The position numbers were made by a program, and so were the translations under genes. From assembly GCA_950295325.1 (NCBI GenBank), contig OX485805.1, positions 55,390,758 to 55,454,757 of the forward strand: 64,000 bases of DNA, in the 5' to 3' direction. This document shows, one piece after another, positions 12,521-22,521 of this stretch (position 1 is its first letter; every line of letters begins with the position of its first letter). The notes under the pieces are model-generated. The model did not search any database, was not told where the DNA came from, and was given only the letters and a program-made list of their open reading frames with translations. Source of the DNA: Polytrichum commune. Taxonomy: Eukaryota; Streptophyta; Polytrichopsida; Polytrichales; Polytrichaceae.

Positions 12521-12898
12521 AGTGCACTTACTGTAAGTTATCGTGGCGTGAGCGAATGCGTAAGCGTTCCCCGATTCTTTTTTAGCAGTGGAATATTCCT
12601 CATGTAAAGAACGGTGGTGGCCGTGCATGCATGGCAGGCGGGGCTGTAAGTTGGCACCTTTTCGCCCCGGCCGGTTTTTGGTTTCGGGCGTTCTTTAAAT
12701 GTTGCCCTACTGCAGGCATTTGGTGATGCCTAAAGCGTAGATTCTGTACATGGGGATCCACTCCACTTCTTGAACAGGTGGGTGGGCTCCTCTACTTATT
12801 GACATGTTCATGAGGATCGGCCAGTGTTTCCGTTTCAGCTCACCAACCACCAACCACCAACACTATCTATCTATCTATATGTATATGTATATATTAGT
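12521..12898. other. Intergenic, no gene recognised
   Basis: Moderately GC-rich up to about 12720, then a CTAT/GTATAT microsatellite at about 12861-12892. No gene or transposon end recognised. Confidence 0.45.
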
Positions 12899-13268
12899 GT
12901 GGCATTAAGTTTGATATGTTATGTTAGGTAGAATGACCTCCACGGCTTGTCATGTATCTTGTAGCAAAGCAAGTGTTCTATGCCACATAATCTAGTTGTC
13001 ACGCTCTGATTGCATGTTTTATGTACGAGGATCGATGATGAATAGGGTGGGCTGCACTAAATCAAATGTGAAGTGTACAGTGGTAACATATCGGATTTAC
13101 CGTGGTATCAAAACGGGTCTGCCATGAGTTAGTTAGAGGACCTCCGTGATTTATCATGTCATACTAAAGTGTCTTATGTCACCTAGTATTATGGTTGTCA
13201 TGCCGTGATTGCAGGATCATGTACGAGGATCGCTGATGAATAGTGTGGGCCACACTAAATCAAATGTA

Positions 13269-15266
13269 TGGACTCTGAACTCCGTAGTATCACACCTGTG
13301 GCAACCGAAGTGCATGTGATATTACATATTTCTTTATTGTCAATGTGGATGCATGATAGTAGAGAATTAGTGTAGCGTGTGACATTAAGGAATAACGCAA
13401 AGTGTTGGAATTGATGATTTCATACATGGGACACAAATAACCTCCCAAAGTTGGACATGTACACAAAATCCAAACTTTTCTAGAATATGTTTGATCAACA
13501 TTTCATGACAATATGTAGAAAATGGTGAGAATAATTCCAAGACCAAAAATACTTATACATATATAACATGTACAAAAAAAATGGTTATTATCAACCATGC
13601 AACATAAAACTCTTAATATAAGATTTCTTAGTAGTAGTTATATGAGTAACGCACATTCTAAAGAATTCATCACATATGCGCTCCACTTACAACAACCCCG
13701 AACAAGAAAAACATTATAAACTTTCACCTAGTATGATGAAATCCAATAATTTTTTAACACCAACACACGCTTCCACCAAGTAAACAGTCTTGCATTCCAC
13801 GTCATTCTTGTATGTTTATGTATTAGGCGCTCTTCATCTTGGAGGATGGCGTCCTAAGTGAATAGATGATCAAGAAATCCCCCGCAAAGTGATTCTCAAT
13901 TGAGCAAGTCAGTGTTGCAAACGGTTCTAGATTGCAATTGTTTAAGATATGAGAGCATTATATGGCCCTCAAACACACTGGAACTCACTCCGCTTACCCT
14001 TCTCCCTCCCACCATAAACCGTGTATTAGTTGTGTAATACAGAGATCTGGAAATTTTCATTACCGTACTTGTCACAATTACATCACATTGTAAAGAGGGC
14101 TAATGACATTACACAAAATCTTGGGGAGAAGTTTGGAGGGATTCATTCCAAGCTTGCATCAATCTTGTCTCCCTTACCCACTTAGGGCTTGAAGCAATTT
14201 TAATTTTGTAAAATGGAGCTTTCGTTTCTTCTGTTGAACTATGAAACCTCTACAATTGTAGATAGAAGTCTCAAAAAATCAGCTCAAGTCCACAATGACA
14301 TTAATTTGCAGACATTTTCTCTGGAAGGTCACCACATTTTGGGTGGTCAGCCAAATTACCAAACGGAAAGTCAATGCAAATGTTTTATATGTGGCCACAA
14401 CATATGATTCATTGAAAAATATATATTATAATTTGAGGAATTGCGAAGAGTGAAACATAATCTCCATTTGTTTCCACACAAGGGCATAGAGAGTGCGTCA
14501 TCTACGCCTAACTATCAATAATGTAGATGCTAACATGGCATGATTGTAAAGTATCACATTTGGTTCTGAATAATTTAGGTAACGGAAACAAAGAGAACAT
14601 TAGCAATGTTGTGACCAACTCTAATCATCAATGGATGGAATTGGTTAGAGTCAAAATTTATGGATGGTAGGCGAAATTGAAACCTTATCCAAGTTGATGT
14701 CAATGATATACATTCTTCAAGGTCCTGGAACAAGAGACCTTCGGCCTTCCCACTGCTCCTGAGACCACTTGCCCTGAGGCTTCCTATTCAAACCCGCGGA
14801 TTATACCATTCAGTCCTCCTCCTAAACTCAACAACACACATGCATGAATTGGTGGCACATCGTCTAGTTAACATTGTGTAGCATGTGGCCAATAAATCAT
14901 AGTTTTTGATCATAGTTTTCAAGAAGATATTGAAACATCACCGAAAACTTCACTAGTGATGTTGAGAGCAGATCTATTGAAACAATTGCAGCATGCAGAG
15001 CTTTTCCGAACGAGGAGTACAAGCTACACATCATCCTTTCGCAAGACATTGATCCAGTTCAAGAAGTGCAAACACATGGCGCAATGCAAGAGTGCGGTTT
15101 GACTTCTTTAATGGTTTGCATTAATGTCAAAACCGATGATATAAGGGAGAGAAAAATGACAATAAGGATTGAGATTTAAACTAAGAACGTCCGTTCCCTA
15201 GGGTTTCAAGATATTAGAGAAGGAGTGACATTACGGAGGTTGATATTACGGAGTCTAGCTAGGGTG
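13269..15266 (+). mobile_element. TA-flanked MITE, family A, copy 2, split by an insertion
   Basis: The left part (13269-13403) carries the terminal repeat 'actctgaactccgtagtatc'. The right part (about 15070-15266) ends 'gatattacggagtctagct.agggtg'. TA lies at 13267-13268 and 15267-15268. Removing the element joins the two halves of array unit E2. The interior matches 34892-35469, but a ~1.67-kb segment (about 13404-15069) replaces about 30-50 bp of it. Confidence 0.75.
13404..15069. other. Insertion of unknown class inside the family A MITE
   Basis: About 1.67 kb absent from the other two family A copies. It starts near TGTTGGAATTG and ends near AAGTGCA, so TG and CA termini are possible, but the flanking pentamers (caaag and aacac) do not match and an LTR is not shown. 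The interior has no recognised domain. At about 14690-14830 there is a stretch with a weak B-box-like motif ('tattcaaacccgcgg'), possibly a decayed SINE. Confidence 0.5.
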
Positions 15267-15499
15267 TAGTGTACACTAATACATATCATATTGATTGTAA
15301 TATAAAAATGGATGTGTCATGTGTTAGTTAAAGGGACCTCCACAACTTATCATGTCATAGCAAGTGTCTTTATGTCACCTTTTTTGGTTGTCGCGCCATG
15401 ATTGCAAGAACATATAAGAGAGTCAATGATGAATAACGTGGGTGACACTAAATCACATGTATAGTGCACACCGCATATCTTATTTACTGTGGCATTGAA

Positions 15500-16130
15500 A
15501 TGAATGTGCCGTAGTAGATATAATGGCACATTGATAGATGTTGCCATCATCTATCATTTGTCGTTGCACTATGTTACTCATCTGTATCTCCTCAGCCACC
15601 AATTGTGGTTCACATAGAGGATAAGTGACAAGTTCTACTAAATACAAGAATATGACTTCAGAGCAACTGTAAGAAGGAAGCGCAGAGGCTTAGAAAGAAC
15701 CAAAAAAAACACTAGACGCAACCCTAGCCACCGCAGCAACATCAACAACCCGAGAGGGAGGCAAAACAAACAAACTTGGGTCAGTTAGTACAGTTTACAT
15801 AAACTTGATGTAAATTGAGGTGTTTGTGAGATAAAAGAGTCGACATTGTTCAATCACAACAACTGCACCAACGATATCGATAATTGTTTCAGGATAACCT
15901 CAAACTACAGCATCCTCTTCACCTGCTCACAGTTGAAGTGATGGAGAGTGCACAGAAAAGATATTTAGCTTGAAGTTATCCTGGAACTTGTGATACTTGC
16001 GAACTTGGATACCTGTGCCAAAAGAAACACTAGAGGAGGCAGGGTGGTTTTCAACACGGATAGAATACTCTACTGGTCAAGTGGAGCAAGAAGTTGAGTC
16101 TTCTCAACCAAATTAGGCTCAAGTTTATCA
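15500..16130. other. Intergenic, no gene recognised
   Basis: No ORF of note and no repeat match seen within the window. Confidence 0.45.
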
Positions 16131-16134
16131 TCCC

Positions 16135-16951
16135 CGAATGTCCTATACGACCATAATCTGGTTGTGAGCAGTTCGCACTAACTCCTGTGACACTAGTTTG
16201 GATGGTTTCTTGATTGTTTCAACTACTTCTCTTATTCATGTTCAAGTATGATATGTTCTGCCACGTGGATAATTTTCACTCAATAGAGTTAGATATTCAA
16301 ATATGGGAGTGTGTTCTCAACTGGTTTACAGTGGAATCGGTTCACGAATGCCTACTTGACATCTATGACCTCTGCGGTTTAGGGACAACATATCCTAAAC
16401 ATGTTTTTTTGTTGATCCCTATGTGCAAAATGCTTCCCGATTGATTTGAAAATTTGCATGACACTCAAATGCAACATATCTAAAACATCTACCTTTGGAA
16501 TTCTTAGTTGTACATGTGTTAGTGGGTGTACATCCATGTGGAAGGTGTGTACTTATGGCACCGCTTCCCCTAATTGCAAAGCTTCCCAAAAAATCACAAA
16601 ATAATGGTTTCAAGATTTGCGAACTAATTTGAGTAGTTACATTGCCCCTCTTTTGAATGAGATTAACATTTTGTCATTTGGAGATGATTTGAGTGGAGGT
16701 TCTATTAATAAAAAAACCCATTTGATTTCTAAATTGTTGCCCCTCAAGACCATTATTGACATTCCTATTAGAATTTACCACATGATAGAACTTCAATGAA
16801 TAAAATATGGCTAGTCAGTGGAAACCTCTAATATGCAAATATAGTTGGGTTTGTCTAAAAAACATTGGATCTTGAACTACGGTCGTTGAAAATGAGGACA
16901 CATTTTCTAGGTAGATTTGAGGGAAATCGGGCGTGGGAAGTTAGGGGTTAA
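16135..16951 (+). repeat. Dispersed repeat family B, copy 1 (~820 bp)
   Basis: Matches 48780-49608 in the same orientation along its length, from 'cctttgacactagtt.ggatgg' through 'gccacgtggataatttt', 'aaaatatgggagtgtg', 'atttgaaaatttgcatgacactcaaa' and 'ttttgtcatttggagatgatttgagtgg' to 'gggcgtgggaagttaggggtta'. Identity is about 75-80 percent by eye. A 76-codon ORF (16214-16444) lies in the same frame as an 87-codon ORF in the other copy, but their differences are not mainly synonymous. Confidence 0.75.
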
Positions 16952-17935
16952 CCAACACTTTAAGCTATTTCACATACATATGGCTATGTGATTGATATAT
17001 TAAACTAAAATAAAATGAAATCATATTAACCTTTGGGGTAACCTTTGAAAGAAAGAAAGAATATTTTTAGTTTCAATGGAATATTTGATGAATATTCAAA
17101 GTCAAACCACTACGTTGTTTTTTCTAATTAGTGTGGGCCACACTAATCCTCAATTAACCTTACTATTTTTAATCATAAATTTAATTAACCCACTGTAATT
17201 TCAAGTTTGAAAATTTAGTGTGGGTTTTTTTGTCTACATATTTGGATGAAATTTCAAGGCAAGGCAAGTACTATGAAATTACTAATGTTAGCCAAGGTAA
17301 GTACTATCAATCAATGTTGGCCAAACTAAATTCTAGCCCACATGAATTTTTCACCCACACTATTTAGACAAAACAATGTAGCTTCCTTAAACCAATCCCT
17401 AGGCTCTGTGTATGACGATCTTACATATGATGAGGACTCTCACCTTCATTGCATAGAACCGACTGAGCATACTTGGGTACTAGACCCAAGCTCGATCAAG
17501 ACCCAACTAGTAATGGTGCACAAAGCTACATGGCCACCTTCATGATCCCACCTAGTTTGGTTGCAAAATTGTCACCTTGCATCTTGAGTACTAACCCACT
17601 TTATGCCTACAACCAACCCCCCTTTGTGTTCATAACTGACCCCCTTTATGCTTTGTGGGCCTAGTGAATAGAATGGCTAGAATAGGCATTGACAAGCCAC
17701 CTTAAAACCAACTTGAACCGACCCGAGATACAGTGGAGCTTGTCACCTACCCAATATGAAGGTGGTGGAGGTTGGCATGAGGTGGTGTCATAATGGCACC
17801 CAAACCTGTTGCTTTGTGGGCCTAGGCACTCCTTTTCCATGGGGAATGGTTCAAGGTAATAGAGTGTTGGCGGTTGGCGTTTATAGGTGTTGCTTTTGGG
17901 TAAGTTGTTGGTTTTTAGCACCCTGTACCTTGTGT
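16952..17935. other. Intergenic, no gene recognised
   Basis: AT-rich to about 17340, then mixed composition with several overlapping ORFs on both strands (86 codons or less). None shows a domain. Confidence 0.4.
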
Positions 17936-17939
17936 GCCG

Positions 17940-18295
17940 GTGTTATTCGGTGTGCTTTTCATGTTCCCAACTTCTACCAATTAGATTTACACAACGAAAC
18001 TTGTGTTGCATTAGCAAATCTATGATGAAGCTTCAACAAAAATTGGACCTACCCTTAGGTAATGATGGTTACTATAAGTGCATGTTTGTTGATTGCTTAA
18101 TTGAAGACATGAGTCCTCCCAATTGTGTTCATTGTTGAGTGTGGAATGATTAATGATATTTGTAGACATAGTCCAATCACTTTTAAACATGTGTCTTTTA
18201 TAGTGTTAGTTCTTTGATCCTCACCTAACGACACACCAATCAAATATAGGTGTCCGATGAAGAAAAGTAACTAAATAATACCTGCATACCTTAGA
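17940..18295 (+). repeat. Dispersed repeat family C, copy 1
   Basis: About 355 bp, nearly collinear with 18875-19235 and 52970-53330. Landmarks are 'caacttctaccaat.agatttacac', 'ttgcattagyraatctatgatgaag', 'ggtcctcccaattgtgttcatt', 'gacatagtccaat', 'tgttctttgatc' and 'aataata.c.gcatacctta'. No ORF is conserved across copies. Class unknown. Confidence 0.75.
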
Positions 18296-18373
18296 GAATT
18301 TACATACTAATCAATTGGAATTTTTCCGCACCAGCAGGAGACTCATTTAAAGGAGATGAATGAAACATGGTTT

Positions 18374-18580
18374 TCATTTGTGTCCTAATTTCAACTCGAA
18401 GTATTTAATTGCGCTAGGTTCCTTGTCAACCAAATTTGACTGTGAATTTGTGGGCTCTCTGATTTCAACAGAGACTTGAGTGGTTGCAATAGACCAAGCA
18501 GGTTCTTCGCCTTTACAACAGTGCATGCAAATGGAGTCTCTAACTACTAGAATTTTATCAAGGACCCCATTGGCAATCAC
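18374..18580 (-). pseudogene. Possible decayed coding fragment 1
   Basis: An open frame of 68 codons on the minus strand with a protein-like residue mix, including the piece ICMHCCKGEEPAWSIATTQ. I do not recognise the family. It sits between two family C copies, and a second fragment of similar character lies upstream at 19227-19514 on the same strand, so the two may be exons of one disrupted gene. The fragment ends at a TGA, and I cannot define splice sites with confidence. It may equally be a chance ORF. Confidence 0.2.
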
Positions 18581-18874
18581 TCATATTTTTGTGCTTCGAA
18601 GCACATCACATTTAGATTGAATTTGCACTAGCTACGGCATCTCATGATTGTATTTTTGGGGTCCACATGAATAAACGCACACTGTTTAATGATGTTATGC
18701 ATACCATTGGTTTCCTCACGTTCTATTAATTAATATGACTCTTAATGAGGGTATTCACAAACTCAAGACATTGTCCAAGTGTGCATCATATAGTCAACAA
18801 TGTTTCCTTGGAGATCTTTGAATAATGTGTTCAATAATCCTCACATGGGTATAGCATATGTGGGTGTTGCATGG

Positions 18875-19235
18875 TTCATTTTTCATGTTTTCCAACTTCT
18901 ACCAATAAGATTTACACGATGAAACTTGAGTTGCATTAGTGAATCTATGATGAAGCAACATCAAAATTTGATTTGAAAATTGAATCTCCTTTGATGTAGC
19001 TATGATTATGGAAGTGCATGTTTGTTGTTTCCTTAAATGAATACATAGGTCCTCCCAATTGTGTTCATTATTGAGTGTGAAGTAATTCATAAAATGTAAA
19101 GACATAGTCCATTGTCTTTTAAAACATGTGTATTTATGATGTTTGTTCTTTGATCATCACTAAACCACAAACCAATCAAATATAGGGGTCTGATTGAGAA
19201 AAGTACCTGAATAACACCCGCATACCTTATATGAT
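18875..19235 (+). repeat. Dispersed repeat family C, copy 2
   Basis: Close relative of 17940-18295, less than 1 kb away and in the same orientation. It shares 'ccaacttctaccaataagatttacac', 'ggtcctcccaattgtgttcatt' and 'accaatcaaatataggggtctgat'. It ends at 'cccgcatacctta', the same end as the other full copies. Confidence 0.75.
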
Positions 19236-19514
19236 TTCCAGACTCCACAATGTCATAACATATGATCTGTAACTGGCAGCCTTATTGGATCTTTTGGGTG
19301 GTCGTACTTCATGCCAAGTGAAGTTGAATGCAACTGAGTTCTTATGATTGACAGAAAATTGGATTTGTGTTGTCTCACACTTTTCCACATACACAGTCCA
19401 GGGTTGCGCATGCTCAGTTGATAAATGGAGATTACACAGAGGGACACTCAAAGAGGGAATGCAGTGCAACATGAGTGAAGGTTTTGTTGCATTTATGAGG
19501 CCGGACGATTTCAT
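19227..19514 (-). pseudogene. Possible decayed coding fragment 2
   Basis: An open frame of 95 codons on the minus strand. The stretch TVYVEKCETTQIQFSVNHKN followed by hydrophobic and basic residues looks protein-like, but I recognise no family. Its 3' part abuts the end of a family C repeat (stop codon at the junction), as expected if the repeat landed in or beside the gene. An overlapping plus-strand ORF exists too, so coding is unproven. Confidence 0.2.
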
Positions 19515-19659
19515 GGGCTCTGTTATTCTCAGGCTTTTGCTGCCATTATTGCAGTTGGAGACAGCATTGGACTTTTAATGTGGGAGTTTGCCACCTACTA
19601 ATAACGTAGATGGGCCTTAAATGGCATTTCTGAAGAGCCACTTCTCCTAGGACATGGAA

Positions 19660-19990
19660 CACGCAAATCTAATGAGATGGTTAGCATATCCAAATCAAGG
19701 CCGTAGCCACTTTCCTCATAATTTTCAGAGTTCATATGAATAGATTAATCATTTGCAAAGTGAAGATTCTCAAGCTCATTAAAAGGTCATATTATCCCCC
19801 TCTCTCCAAATATGTTGAACACTGAGCTTAGAACGGTTATCTTATTTTGAGCACACAATCCAATATCTATTAAACACATCTCTTCTTGGTATTCATTCTT
19901 GGAGCCACACCAAACCAAACATCACTCAAATATAGGCATCTAATCAAGATAAGCCAAATTAGGCATGTCTACGTTATAGATATGCAACTT
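19660..19990 (+). repeat. Dispersed repeat family C, diverged copy
   Basis: Matches 26750-27090 in order: 'aatgagatggtta', 'aag..cgtagccattttcctca', 'aagctcattaaa.ggtca', 'cacacaatcca', 'ttcttggagccaca' and 'gatcaagataag.caaat'. It matches the core of the other family C copies more weakly. Confidence 0.6.
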
Positions 19991-21000
19991 GTCTTAAACC
20001 TTGCAATTTTTTGACAAGGCCACCAATGTTCTTAAACCTATGCAACCGCTCAGCTTCAATGCTTGTTGGTATTGTCAACTTTGGTCTCTTTGAAGGGTGC
20101 CAATAGACATAACATTATCTAGCCAAGTATGTGTGCTAGGCGGGGTTGGGAATGAGCCATATTCTGTTCGAAATTATACTATGTTTGTTCTCATAACAAA
20201 ACACTGCATTGACATATTTCAGCTAAAAAAACTCGGGTGTAGTAGTGTATTGATATTATTGATAGCAGCTGAATAATGTTTCGGATTAATGGACTGTGTT
20301 AAACCACGAAGACAATGCTTCAGCTGAACTTGGATTTTCAAGTAAATGTCAGAGCTCAATTTGCGTCATGGAACATTGCTGACTTAATCCTTGGGGTTTT
20401 GCTTAATCCATGCTTTGAGTAAAACATGAGCAGGTGGTATGGTAGACAATGCAGGCTCTCTAACATTGAATTATAATGGTGTGAGTTTGTTCACTCACTT
20501 GACTGAAGTACGTGCGCTGCTAGCAGTTCTTGGCTTTCAATCAGGGCTGGTTGATTTTGGTCCAAATTGGCAGGCCAATGCGACAAAGACTCCAATTTGG
20601 CATTGTACTCTGATCAGCTTTTGGTTGGAATTGCTGCAAATCACCTGTGATTTGAGTTAGTTCATATCTTTCCAGCTTTCCAAATTGTGTCAAAATCTTA
20701 ATTTTAAAATGGCATCGCAGCACTGCTTTCAAAACCCACTCAGACAACAAAATGTGGCACACTTGGCAGGATGGGTGGGTGGCAACTATTTCTACTGACA
20801 GTAACTTAATAGCTTTTCGACTCCTCAGACTCGCTCTCCTATCAAGAGCATGGTGGATATGGCTGAATTTAAGCCATAGAGAACCTAAACCAGATTTTTT
20901 TTTCTCCACCAGCCATGGTTTTGAACTTGGGGCGTTTTGGTACCAAAACAATTCAAGAGGTTTGGCCAAACCACGGGACCGATAGTCCTTTGACTCAATG
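19991..21000. other. Intergenic, no gene recognised
   Basis: Mixed composition, closer to the gene region than to the AT-rich flanks. A 142-codon minus-strand ORF (20541-20969) has no recognisable domain and includes a poly-A/T tract, so it is not called. Confidence 0.4.
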
Positions 21001-21243
21001 GTCAGGCCCAGTGCCCAGGGAGATTTTTGGGCATAATCGGTCGAGATCCTAGGGTTTCCAAGTCCAATCGGTTACATGGTGACATCTTTCGGTTGTTCTT
21101 CATTGATTTGAGGTGTATTCTCTAAATTCCTCTAAAATGATCGGTAATTTACCTGAAGTCTTGAACTTCAACCGGTCACTTCTCGAACCTAACCGGTTCA
21201 TCTGTTTACTAGCGGTTGGTTCTCCCCATTCATCGGTCAGGCC
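21001..21243. repeat. Perfect 8-bp target duplications
   Basis: GTCAGGCC occurs at 21001-21008 and again at 21236-21243, exactly bracketing the MITE at 21009-21235. A perfect 8-bp duplication is the hAT signature and fixes both ends of the family. Confidence 0.9.
21009..21235 (+). mobile_element. hAT-type MITE, CAGTG family, with intact duplication
   Basis: 227 bp, from CAGTGCCCAGGGAGA to TTCTCCCCATTCATCG. The interior carries the family signature: 'gggcataatcggtcgagatc', 'ttccaagtccaatcggttac', 'cctctaaaatgatcgg', 'cctgaagtcttgaacttcaa' and 'ctaaccggttcatctg'. It is non-coding. It lies about 1.3 kb beyond the stop codon of the HMA gene. Confidence 0.9.
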
Positions 21244-22521
21244 AACGCCACCAAACCTGCACACCAAGATCTAGTGGCCGTCCAGGAAAGTGCGAACACC
21301 TGCTGTCTTGCAGTATCCAAGTACTGTTGACATTCTCATGAAACCAAATTAAATTCTGAAATGCTGGCAAGTAAGTTGTACAGTACTATGCAGTACTGCT
21401 TTCAGAGACAAAATTTACGAGCGTCCGGACTCCGGAGTCCTCACGCCCTCAGCTTCTGATATTGAACCAGCTGGAAAAATCCATGTCAGCAAGGTCGGCC
21501 GGCCATCAGCTTCTTCTCGGAATTTGATAAAAAATCAATTTGATGAAACTTCGATACAAGAGCCATGGTAATGATGGTTGGCATTGCATTCAACTCCTAT
21601 GTGGGGAAAAGCAGAGCGCCGCAATAAAAAAGTAAAATAAGAAGAACGAAGAATATAAGTAGTTTGGAACAGTTCCAAGTCATCGGCGTGCAAGGCCAGC
21701 CGGCACTGCAACGGGAATTTCCACACTTTGATTTGTCTGCACCTTCTCCAGATATTCATAAACGAGCGGGCTCAACCAAGACTGCAGAAATGAGTTAGGC
21801 TTATGAAATGTAAATTTTGAAGGCCAGAAACGTGGGTGGTGATCCTTTGATGAATAAGCGGTCCATGAATTCTTCTCTGACATGTGTTCCAAAGCATGTT
21901 GCTGGGGATCTAAAGCTTGCAAAGAGCCAATATATATCATCCCACAATAGTCATTTACTCTTGGCTTGAGCAGAGCACTAAGTCATAAGTAGCCATGATT
22001 GTAGTAAAAGTTCACCACAGATTGAAAGATAACATGTATGACCACCTGAGCCTTGTATTGAAGTACCAACTTCTATGGTACAAAATCTGCTGCACATGCG
22101 CCAACTACCTACAGGGAGTTAATTTCTAGCCTGAACCTAAGGGGCCAACCAACCAATCTCAACTAACACCAGTTAATTTGCAGAAAATTTGCAATTTTCT
22201 TCCGGTGTCACCATCATCACTTTCTGCTGTACACTACTCACTCAGAAACCGCCTTCACTAAACTGAGAAGAAGAAGAAAAGGGAGAAAAAGGGCTGTTAC
22301 TTAAGTAGGGCCTAGCTACTTAGTAATTCTGTTCAAAATTGGTGCACAAGACGGATGCCGATTCCGCTCTCAGGCCGATGAAGTCGTGTGAATTGTAATA
22401 AGACTTCTATCAACTCCTTCGTCGAAAGTGCTCTCCGTCGCCCCCATTAATTGTAACTCTATGGTACAAATTCTATCTGCCACCCTGCAGACTCTTTGAA
22501 CATCGATGCAGAACATACAGT
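21244..22521. other. Downstream flank of the HMA gene
   Basis: Likely holds the 3' untranslated region of the minus-strand gene in its last few hundred bases. No single clear polyadenylation signal stands out. Short ORFs at 21535-21940 (minus) show no domain. Confidence 0.4.

Larger units (their letters stand above)
12899..15500 (+). repeat. Three-unit tandem array (family E), interrupted
   Basis: Units of about 200 bp: E1 at 12899-13104, E2 at 13105-13268 continuing at 15267-15306, E3 at about 15307-15490. Each contains 'gacctcc', 'tcatgt', 'atgccac' or 'atgtcacc', 'gttgtcrcgc', 'gatgaat' and 'cactaaatca'. E2 is split by a family A MITE. E1 and E3 provide uninterrupted versions of the insertion point. 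No coding content. Confidence 0.75.

Noticed and set aside
12272-12628. 118-codon minus-strand ORF
   Set aside because: Runs through both arms of the foldback; the protein is an inverted-repeat artefact.
12899-13268. CRISPR-like array
   Set aside because: Units are ~200 bp, diverged, without short repeats and unique spacers, and the DNA is eukaryotic.
13404-15069. Solo LTR with TG...CA ends
   Set aside because: Flanking pentamers do not match and no polypurine tract or primer site is visible.
16214-16444. Real small gene in family B repeats
   Set aside because: The second copy differs mainly by replacement changes and indels; treated as repeat, with a check proposed.
20541-20969. 142-codon minus-strand ORF
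   Set aside because: No domain, includes a homopolymer tract, and has an overlapping plus-strand ORF; could be chance.
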